From NCBI GenBank assembly GCA_002342685.1, contig DDQN01000053.1, positions 1-13,420 on the forward strand: DNA of 13,420 nt, written 5' to 3'. The notes under the pieces are model-generated. The model was not told the DNA's origin and searched no databases. It was given only the letters and a program-made list of their open reading frames with translations. Position numbers and translations under genes: made by a program. This document shows, one piece after another, positions 7,290-13,420 of this stretch. Each line of letters starts with the position of its first letter. The stretch's first letter is position 1. Source of the stretch: Vibrio sp. UBA2441 (lineage in GTDB: Bacteria; Pseudomonadota; Gammaproteobacteria; Enterobacterales; Vibrionaceae).

Positions 7290-7323
7290 AAAGGGAGCAG
7301 CGCCTCTTTTCACTGCTCCCTTT
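7290..7323. terminator. Bidirectional terminator between the AraC gene and the symporter gene
   Basis: AAAGGGAGCAG (7290-7300) pairs perfectly with CTGCTCCCTTT (7313-7323) around a 12-base loop. It lies between two convergent stop codons, and the A/T ends of the stem supply short T runs on both strands. Confidence 0.85.
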
Positions 7324-7335
7324 AACACATCCAGA

Positions 7336-8796
7336 CTATCGTAACCGGAGATAGTGAGTTACGTTTTGACTCTGGAATCCTTTTGCTACTGCCCAATAGG
7401 TGCAGCATGAAATGAGTGTTGAATACATAGGGGCTTCTACCCAGCCCAGATCAAATAACAGAAACAGAATGACGCCTGAACTGAAGCCTATCACCATGGC
7501 GGATAACGCCGCGTAAATATTGCCCTGAATAAACCTAGCCAACAGAGTGGGAGCGACGAGCGTCGCCATGAGTGTCCCTGAACCTAGAATTGCTAACATT
7601 GACAGCATAAAAGGAGGGGCATAAAGCATTCCAACAAATCCAGCCGCTCCCAATCCCCATACTGCACTGCGGTTCAGCAATAGTAGTTTTGTGTCTGATA
7701 GGCGACATTGTGGCCACAATGCCTGCCTAAGGTCGTGCGATACTGACCCGGCCAAAGAATGAAGAACCGAGTTAGCGGTTGATTTCATTGCAAATAGAAT
7801 GAACAAGGTGATAACGGCAGACACGGTTGGCGTTAAAAAGGTGGTTAAAAACACGGGCATTGCATTGTCTGCATGATCTAATCCCGGCATTTTTACCCGC
7901 ATATATAACCCTGCCAGAGGGACCAGACTTAAAAGGCAGGCGATGGGTGTCATATACATCGCCATATGGTGAAGTTTGGTGGTTTTATCAAGAGCCATAA
8001 ACCGCACTGACATATAGGGTAGTGTGGTTGCGTAAATAAACGCGTAAGGCAGGACTAAAAACACATGCCAGACTGAAGAACCATATGGTCCGGAATCTTC
8101 AGGGGCTAATAAACTAGGGTCTATGGCTTGTAATGAGTCGAATAGCTCCGTTGGTGATACATCAGAAAATATGGTGAAGACGATGATGATAGCCGATACG
8201 CACATTCCCATCACCATAAAAGTATCTGTAAATGCGACGGCAGCTAGGCCTCCAATTGAGGTATATAAAATGATGATGCCAATCATAATAAGAGAGGCTG
8301 TCGTATTATCGATACCTAGCCATTGTCCGGCCAGAAGGCCGAGTGCTTTTATCTGTCCGACAAGAAAAACCAGTAACAAAATAACGGTGACTAATGCGGC
8401 AAATGCTTGCGTGATTCTTTTTATCGATTCAGGGCCTTGATGGCTGTTGGCAATGTATTCTGGAATGGTCAGGCTACCCATGCTCTGCGCTTTATGGTGT
8501 AGAAATCGAGCGCAGAAAAGCACTGCTAAAACCATAGCGGGTGCAAAGAAGAAATTGCCTAACAATTCAATTGAGCCAAATTTGTAAGCGACGCCCGGCG
8601 AGCCCATGAACCCCCAGCCGGAGAAGCCAGTAGCCACAATCGTTGCGGCACCAGTAAATGGGCCTAAACAGTTAGCCGCCAAAAGGAAACCGCTCTCACT
8701 CTCGTCAGATTTCATGATTTTATTGCTATACATAGCCAATCCAACCATAACTAAGACAGTTAAAATCAGTAATCCCCAGTTAAGAGCAGTATCCAT
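7336..8796 (-). CDS. Sodium:solute symporter (SSS family)
   Basis: This 486-residue polytopic inner-membrane protein looks like a full-length SSS transporter with about 13 membrane segments. The family pattern GGLAAVAFTD lies at 182-191 and ATGFSGWGFMGSPGVAYKFG at 55-74 resembles the start of PanF/PutP-type carriers. SSS proteins import a solute together with sodium; the substrate cannot be told from the sequence. It is the last gene of a three-gene operon, starting 14 nt after the EamA gene, with GAGG eight bases before the ATG. Location beside the amidinotransferase suggests an amino acid or guanidino compound, but this is inference. The C-terminal end is short and polar. The AraC-family gene is convergent, with a terminator between. 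Confidence 0.9.
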   Translation of the reverse strand: MDTALNWGLLILTVLVMVGLAMYSNKIMKSDESESGFLLAANCLGPFTGAATIVATGFSGWGFMGSPGVAYKFGSIELLGNFFFAPAMVLAVLFCARFLHHKAQSMGSLTIPEYIANSHQGPESIKRITQAFAALVTVILLLVFLVGQIKALGLLAGQWLGIDNTTASLIMIGIIILYTSIGGLAAVAFTDTFMVMGMCVSAIIIVFTIFSDVSPTELFDSLQAIDPSLLAPEDSGPYGSSVWHVFLVLPYAFIYATTLPYMSVRFMALDKTTKLHHMAMYMTPIACLLSLVPLAGLYMRVKMPGLDHADNAMPVFLTTFLTPTVSAVITLFILFAMKSTANSVLHSLAGSVSHDLRQALWPQCRLSDTKLLLLNRSAVWGLGAAGFVGMLYAPPFMLSMLAILGSGTLMATLVAPTLLARFIQGNIYAALSAMVIGFSSGVILFLLFDLGWVEAPMYSTLISCCTYWAVAKGFQSQNVTHYLRLR

Positions 8797-8810
8797 AATG
8801 ACGTCCTCGC

Positions 8811-9752
8811 TTAGTGGTCGGTCTGCGGGTTAATTTTCTTGTTGGATTTTCTTTTTTTGCTCATGGTGAAGACAATTTCACCCATTCCGCCACCGATGAC
8901 TAAGATGCCACCTAACGTTTGAAGAGCGGACAAGCTTTCACCGAACATCATAATACCAATACCCGCACCTACAACGGTTTCAAGGTAAGAAACACAGGCC
9001 AACTCGGCGGCTTTGAGGTGTTTTGCCGCAATGGTTAATAGAGACAGGGCTCCGAATCCAATAAAGAACCCCATCGAGATTAGCCATACCCAAGAGCTTG
9101 AGTCCATTTCGCTTATTGATGGTGGGTTCATCAGGAAGAAAATGGCAATTGCTAGGGCTCCGAATAGGAAATTGAAGAAAGAGCGTGAATCTGACCCTAC
9201 ATCGGTACGGTAACGGCTAAAGAAAAGGTATAAACCATAGCCAAGTCCGGAAGCAAGCCCCAGCATGTCGCCAATAAAGTTTTCTTTAGAAAATGAAAGT
9301 GATACGGTTAATCCAGTTTGAGCATCATAATTAATGATGCCAATGATGAATAAACAACCTATAAATACAGCGGTTAATAAACCCGCGGTTAATTTGGCGA
9401 TTTTTTCTTTTAAGAAAATAGCAGCCAAAATGGTTGAAAATACGGGGCCTGTGTATATTAGAAATACAGCGTTTGCCAAAGTTGTATATTTGGTAGACGA
9501 GACATAAGCTGCCAGACAGAGACCTAAACATGCACCACTTGCAATCACCGATGGCGATAGTTTTGTCTGTTTTATAAGTTGTGCTTTTCCTTGATATAAC
9601 ATAATGGCTAATATGCAAAGTGCACCAACAGTCATGCGAGTAAATGCAATAACGTCACCACTGGTATTTATGTTTCGAGCGAATAGTCCAACACAGCCCA
9701 TGAGGGCTGCAGATACGATCATAGTCGTATAGCCGAGTGTTTTAGTGTTCAT
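8811..9752 (-). CDS. EamA/DMT-family transporter
   Basis: The 313-residue protein has ten predicted membrane spans arranged as two EamA repeats (about 6-135 and 160-295), followed by a lysine-rich cytoplasmic tail. First-repeat features include FTRMTVGAL and the AVFLIYTGPVFSTILAAIFLKEK block; the second has LACVSYLETVVGAGIGIMMFGE. EamA proteins are mostly metabolite or amino-acid exporters, with some importers. I chose the ATG at 9752, four bases after the stop of the upstream small gene, because AAGGAG sits seven bases before it. The longer frame from 9833 would run through that small gene and adds a non-conserved leader. It lies 14 nt before the symporter gene, so an importer and a probable exporter are transcribed together. 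Confidence 0.88.
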   Translation of the reverse strand: MNTKTLGYTTMIVSAALMGCVGLFARNINTSGDVIAFTRMTVGALCILAIMLYQGKAQLIKQTKLSPSVIASGACLGLCLAAYVSSTKYTTLANAVFLIYTGPVFSTILAAIFLKEKIAKLTAGLLTAVFIGCLFIIGIINYDAQTGLTVSLSFSKENFIGDMLGLASGLGYGLYLFFSRYRTDVGSDSRSFFNFLFGALAIAIFFLMNPPSISEMDSSSWVWLISMGFFIGFGALSLLTIAAKHLKAAELACVSYLETVVGAGIGIMMFGESLSALQTLGGILVIGGGMGEIVFTMSKKRKSNKKINPQTDH

Positions 9753-9756
9753 CTTA

Positions 9757-9903
9757 TTACTCCTTAGGGCTTTGATACTTAGGAGATTCGTCGAGCATAC
9801 CGCCATCCGTTTTTTCGTAATACACGTAGACAACGATTACTAATAACCACAATAGGACATTAGCAATTATAAATGCATCGATTGACCAGTAACCTGTTAG
9901 CAT
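9757..9903 (-). CDS. 48-residue single-span membrane protein, first gene of the transporter operon
   Basis: A 48-codon frame starts at an ATG (9903) with AAGGA six bases upstream. It ends in a TAA that overlaps the ribosome site of the EamA gene, four bases before that start. The product has a short N-terminus (MLTGYWSID), one strong membrane span at about residues 10-28 (FIIANVLLWLLVIVVYVYY) and an acidic, proline-bearing cytoplasmic-like tail. Spacing and ribosome sites argue for a real gene. I do not recognise the family. Short single-span proteins encoded with SSS symporters are known as accessory subunits, so a similar role for the symporter two genes downstream is possible. This rests on position and topology only. 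Confidence 0.75.
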   Translation of the reverse strand: MLTGYWSIDAFIIANVLLWLLVIVVYVYYEKTDGGMLDESPKYQSPKE

Positions 9904-9965
9904 CAGTGATCCTTCAGTGATTAAATTGTAGGGCTAAGCAGAGATGCGAAGCTTCGTTTTGTTGT

Positions 9966-10005
9966 TTTAATCATGATTAAATAATGAGTAAAAGATAACT
10001 AGCAA
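9966..10005 (-). promoter_or_regulatory. Predicted promoter and palindromic operator of the transporter operon
   Basis: On the minus strand TTGCTA (10005-10000), a 16-bp spacer and TATTTA (9983-9978) form a plausible promoter about 75 bp before the small gene. A perfect 16-bp palindrome, TTTAATCATGATTAAA (9966-9981), overlaps the -10 box and the likely start site, where a repressor would act. A second palindrome, CGAAGCTTCG, lies at 9947-9956. Confidence 0.5.
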
Positions 10006-10199
10006 AAAGCTGCTTTATAACTGCTGTTTGCTGCGAATAATAGCGAAATAAGAGACTGGTGTGATTTATAGTGATCTTAATCAACCCTTAGGGCCTGTCT
10101 GATAATTATTGTGCTTAAAGGCTATCTATTGAACAGAATGTGTTGATGAAGTCCTGAGTAATGAATCTTGATCTCACTTGGGAATAACCAGATAAAGCA

Positions 10200-10230
10200 A
10201 CCCTCATGCTTATGGAATAGTCATGAGGGT
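10200..10230 (-). terminator. Terminator after the sulfatase-like gene
   Basis: ACCCTCATG (10200-10208) pairs perfectly with CATGAGGGT (10222-10230) around a 13-base loop, 49 nt past the minus-strand stop. Flanking T-rich sequence lies on both sides (TTGCTTTAT on minus; TGTTTATTTTT on plus). The rest of the gap up to 9904 holds only the promoter region of the transporter operon. Confidence 0.75.
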
Positions 10231-10279
10231 GATATTGTTTATTTTTCTGGGTGTAAAAGGAGGGCGATTAGATACGTTG

Positions 10280-12106
10280 TTATTTATAGAATTGAGTTAA
10301 ATCAGACATAACTTGTTTTAGCTGATGTGCTGGAAACGTGGCGTCTGGCAATTTATTCATGTCTGCATCATAGGGTTCGATTATTCCGGTTGGACTAATC
10401 ACATGGATCTTTTGTTTGCTGACAATGGCGTAATCATTGTAACTGCCCACAATAAGTGGTTTATCGGACGCACTCTTATTGAACATGTTGCTGCCTAGAC
10501 TGTAGGCGGACGCGGATGTCGTCACGCCCATATAATTTTCCATTAGTGTAGAGGTAACATCAAAATGAGAGGTTTTGTAGGTGAAATTTCGCCCGGTTAG
10601 ATTGGGTGCGTGTATGATCATAGGCACGTGGATTTGAGCTTTGGCATAGTTACTGCCATGGCCCCAGTAGTTTTTTCCTAAATCATTAAATTCTTCTCCG
10701 TGATCGGAGGTAATTATCACAACGGTGTTTTCATCGAGATTTTTCTCTTTTAACTTGGTAAGTACCTGATTGATTTTCTTATCTGTGTAATAAAGCGCAT
10801 TTCGATACAGGTTATGAAAAGGTTCAGGATCTATTTCATTATCCAGCTTCAAGTAACGTGGCGTTGTCCAGCTTGGCTGGAATACTAATTCTTCATCTTG
10901 TGGAATTTCGGCACTATGAACTGAGTCGTAGAAGAGAAAGCCAAAGAAGGGAGTAGATGGGTCTCTATGTTCCAGAAACGTCAACATGTCATCGGTAATT
11001 ACCTTGTCCCTTTGGGAAGATGTGTCACCGGGTGTATAGACACGCAGATCATCAATTTGATTGAACACAGTGCGATCAAGCGGTGGTCGATTGAGCTGAG
11101 CAGAGGATAATATTTTGAATTGATATCCCTGTTTTTGGGCCGTCTCCATTAACGCTGGCCTGATGCCTGAGTTACGAAAGCTCACCCAGTATGGGCTGGG
11201 TAATCCATAAAAAAGGCTGAAAACGCCGGCTTCTGTTGAGTTTCCGCCACTCAAATGCTTCTCAAACTTCACCCCGCTTTTGGCGAACTCATACATGTTG
11301 GGCGTGTATTTATTACTGAAGTCATCGTAACGCCATGCATCGATTAGGATGAAAAGAACATTCATCGGTTTCTGCGGTTGAGTAAATGTAATGGGCGTTT
11401 TGGGGTAAATCAGTTGATTGTTCTCACTTTTGGCGATTCGATTGTTTTGGCGGGACACGTCCTGGTTTACAAGGCCATTATTATAGAAAAAAGACTTTGC
11501 CGTGAGAGGCCTGTAGAAAGGGAAATATCGAGTTAACCCGGTGATAGATACATCGTAACTTGCGTCTTTCCAGGCGTGCAAGGCCTGACTATAAGCAAGG
11601 CACATAAACCAGATAAATAGAAATGACTTACTAAAAAATGAAAGGTTCTTTCCGTAGTTTATTGAAAAATAATGAACAGTGATTTGAACGGTCAGTAATA
11701 CGGCAACAAAACCGGAAAACTTAATCCATGTCATCAGTGGGAAGTTAATTACGCCATCGGCCAAAAAAAGATCGATGATGATGGCATTAATATGAAATTT
11801 GTATTGAGCGAAAACAAGCAGGTCAGCAAAAAAATACGCCGTCATTGCAGAGAATAACAATATGCTGATAAAGACAGCCGTTTTGCTTGCGACAAAGCGA
11901 ATGAAGAAAAGACTTAACGACATGATGGCAGGGATCAGTCCTAACCAGCCGACCTGAGTTGCAATGATGTAGCTTTTTTCTAATGCGGGTTGCTGGGAGA
12001 AATTAATCCATTGCCAATAACCAGTAGCGATAAGAAAGATAAAAGCGATGTTAAACACGGTGACATTTTTAAGCCAGTGTCGAGGTTGAGTCTGAAAAAA
12101 TGACAT
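10280..12106 (-). CDS. YejM/PbgA-type membrane protein with a sulfatase-like domain
   Basis: The 608-residue protein has an N-terminal five-span membrane region (DUF3413-like, about 15-175), a linker, and a periplasmic alkaline-phosphatase-superfamily domain at about 245-605. E. coli YejM (LapC), 586 residues, has the same layout and controls LpxC turnover in lipopolysaccharide synthesis. Shared blocks include FNI near the start, SGGNSTEAGVFSLFYG at 286-301 and NTVVIIT. Unlike E. coli YejM as I recall it, this copy keeps a full set of metal and nucleophile motifs: Asp256 in LIDAW, Ser290/Thr291, SDHGEE at 467-472, GHGS at 482-485 and His514/Asp516. It may therefore be a working hydrolase or phosphoglycerol/phosphoethanolamine transferase. 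No clear ribosome site precedes the ATG, so the start is less certain. It stands alone, with hairpins on both sides. Confidence 0.85.
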   Translation of the reverse strand: MSFFQTQPRHWLKNVTVFNIAFIFLIATGYWQWINFSQQPALEKSYIIATQVGWLGLIPAIMSLSLFFIRFVASKTAVFISILLFSAMTAYFFADLLVFAQYKFHINAIIIDLFLADGVINFPLMTWIKFSGFVAVLLTVQITVHYFSINYGKNLSFFSKSFLFIWFMCLAYSQALHAWKDASYDVSITGLTRYFPFYRPLTAKSFFYNNGLVNQDVSRQNNRIAKSENNQLIYPKTPITFTQPQKPMNVLFILIDAWRYDDFSNKYTPNMYEFAKSGVKFEKHLSGGNSTEAGVFSLFYGLPSPYWVSFRNSGIRPALMETAQKQGYQFKILSSAQLNRPPLDRTVFNQIDDLRVYTPGDTSSQRDKVITDDMLTFLEHRDPSTPFFGFLFYDSVHSAEIPQDEELVFQPSWTTPRYLKLDNEIDPEPFHNLYRNALYYTDKKINQVLTKLKEKNLDENTVVIITSDHGEEFNDLGKNYWGHGSNYAKAQIHVPMIIHAPNLTGRNFTYKTSHFDVTSTLMENYMGVTTSASAYSLGSNMFNKSASDKPLIVGSYNDYAIVSKQKIHVISPTGIIEPYDADMNKLPDATFPAHQLKQVMSDLTQFYK

Positions 12107-12294
12107 AGACCAAATATAGATAGGGATAAATGAGTCTAATTGTAAAGCGGCGTAGGTAAATGAGAGGTAAATAGCCCCGACCGAGGCCGAGTATCACTCT
12201 AATGAACATAGTCAGCTTGAGTTATATCGAGGTTGAGATGACAGTAGGTAGTGAAATAAGATGAGAAGGCAGATTTGTTGATTGCTTTTGCTTC

Positions 12295-12315
12295 CATGCT
12301 CCGGGAAGGAGCATG
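12295..12315 (-). terminator. Hairpin after the UPF0597 gene
   Basis: CATGCTCC (12295-12302) pairs perfectly with GGAGCATG (12308-12315) around a five-base loop, 21 nt past the stop codon. The minus-strand side continues with GAAGCAAAAG rather than a T run, so it may act as a stabilising or weak terminator. Confidence 0.5.
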
Positions 12316-12336
12316 AGAACAAAGGGAAATGTGGTG

Positions 12337-13420
12337 TTACTTGTTCACCATAATATCGAGTATTTGAGTATCGGTTTGGGTCATAGAGCCGTTCGCAAGT
12401 GCAGATAGGTTTTTGATTGAGGTATCCACATCCTCGGCGACGATACCCTCATTTCCGGTAACGCGAATGTTGTCTAATGCCATAAGTGCTGCTTTTACCG
12501 CTGATCCAGCCGAAGAGGATACTTTCATAGAGCAACCTGTTTTAGCGCCATCGCATATCATGCCGGAGATATCACCAATCATGCTGCTAATTGAGTGACT
12601 AATCTGTTTAAAACTGCCACCTAGTAACCATGTCATGCCTGATACGGCGCCCATGGATGCAGTTGTCACACCGCACAATGCAGAGAGCTTGTTTTGATGG
12701 CTCTTTATGTAAATGGCCATTAAGTGAGACAACATTAGTGCTCTGATCATCTTCTCGCGGCCGGCATTGATATGCTCTGCCACAACCACAACAGGCATGG
12801 TGGCAGCAATCCCTTGATTTCCTGAACCAGAATTACTCATGGCCGGTTTCATGGCTCCATCCATTCGAGCATCGGATGCGGCTGAAGAACGAGAAAGTAC
12901 ATTGGTTAGCAAGCCTTCGGAAAGTAAGCCGCGTTCTACGTTTCTTTGAAAGGTAGCGCCTATCTGAAGACCATAGTTGCCGGATAACCCTTCCACAGAG
13001 AGGGCATCGTTTAGCAGGTATGCGTGCTCTATAAATTCGATGTCTTTTATAGGGGAGTGTATTGCATAGTCGTATATATCATTAGCTAGCGCATGTTCTA
13101 ACGCGTTTGATTGATGTTCCAATTTATCTTCACATACTTGTGAGGATGTTGAGTCGGCTATAAATGTGGTTATGCCGTCTTCTTCAATGGCCACGACATT
13201 GGTGTGATTGTCAGCAATAGTAACGGTGGCAAAGTGGTTTCCAGCATTGATGGTCACTTTGGTGTAGATGATGTTGGTGACACCAGCCACTGCGACGGTG
13301 ACGTTACCTGAGTCCATTAACGCTTTAGCCATACTCACGTCGTCTTCAGTTAAGTTTTTCAGCACTTCAAGTTTCGCATTCGGGTCGCCGGCAATAGCGC
13401 CAATCGCTGCTGCTATTGGC
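12337..13420 (-). CDS. UPF0597 / L-cysteine desulfidase-like protein, 5' end outside the window
   Basis: The frame stays open to the right edge: 360 codons are visible, and a GTG at 13365 is internal, since residues before it (PIAAAIGAIAGDPNAKLE) continue the family pattern. By eye it matches E. coli YhaM (CyuA, UPF0597). CyuA-type enzymes break L-cysteine to pyruvate, ammonia and sulfide; related folds act as serine deaminases. Conserved blocks counted from that GTG are GLSGNYGLQIGA (126-137), SAASDARMDGA (161-171), SNSGSGNQGIAATMPV (177-192) and VTGNEGIVAEDV (302-313). Cysteines Cys231, Cys271 and Cys278 (CDGAKTGC) fit iron-sulfur cluster ligation; the N-terminal ligand would be off-window. 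The C-terminus is complete. No transporter or regulator is visible on this side, so its operon context is unknown. Confidence 0.9.
   Translation of the reverse strand, partial: PIAAAIGAIAGDPNAKLEVLKNLTEDDVSMAKALMDSGNVTVAVAGVTNIIYTKVTINAGNHFATVTIADNHTNVVAIEEDGITTFIADSTSSQVCEDKLEHQSNALEHALANDIYDYAIHSPIKDIEFIEHAYLLNDALSVEGLSGNYGLQIGATFQRNVERGLLSEGLLTNVLSRSSAASDARMDGAMKPAMSNSGSGNQGIAATMPVVVVAEHINAGREKMIRALMLSHLMAIYIKSHQNKLSALCGVTTASMGAVSGMTWLLGGSFKQISHSISSMIGDISGMICDGAKTGCSMKVSSSAGSAVKAALMALDNIRVTGNEGIVAEDVDTSIKNLSALANGSMTQTDTQILDIMVNK

Noticed and set aside
9753..9833. Longer N-terminus for the EamA protein starting at 9833
   Set aside because: It would add 27 polar residues unlike the family, lacks a matching ribosome site, and overlaps the 48-residue gene whose stop region carries the AAGGAG for the 9752 start.
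12337..13365. UPF0597 gene as a complete gene starting at GTG 13365
   Set aside because: The frame continues open to the window edge with family-conserved residues before that codon, so the true start lies outside.

Overview
The window looks like a marine gammaproteobacterium of the family Vibrionaceae. The best evidence is an OmpU-type porin lying next to a ToxR/ToxS pair. All three align by eye along most of their length with the Vibrio cholerae proteins as I remember them. Base composition is moderately AT-rich, and intergenic stretches are clearly AT-rich. I could not run a search, so genus is left open.

Layout, left to right. Positions 1-941 hold no protein gene I can support. They contain a tRNA-Gly(UCC) on the minus strand, an 8-bp tandem repeat, possible insertion-sequence debris and an orphan hairpin on the plus strand. 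A PACE-family efflux protein follows (942-1370, +). Next comes an ompU-like porin (1442-2422, -), facing away from toxR-toxS (3094-4447, +) across a 671-bp AT-rich control region. That region holds an exact match to the published ToxR-box pattern and a sigma70-like promoter for toxR.

The middle (4587-9903) may be one functional module. It has a glycine-amidinotransferase-like enzyme (4587-5819, -) divergent from an AraC-family regulator (6295-7233, +). Convergent to the regulator is a minus-strand operon: a 48-residue single-span membrane protein, an EamA-type transporter and a sodium:solute symporter. The 475-bp enzyme/regulator gap carries a pair of 20-bp direct repeats 21 bp apart, as expected for an AraC-type operator. 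My inference is that the region makes or handles a guanidino compound and moves it or its precursors across the membrane. The compound cannot be read from the sequence.

The right end (10280-13420, -) carries a membrane-anchored alkaline-phosphatase-superfamily protein of the YejM/PbgA type that keeps its metal-site motifs. Last is a UPF0597 / L-cysteine desulfidase-like gene that runs off the window edge. Most transcription units are separated by visible hairpins.
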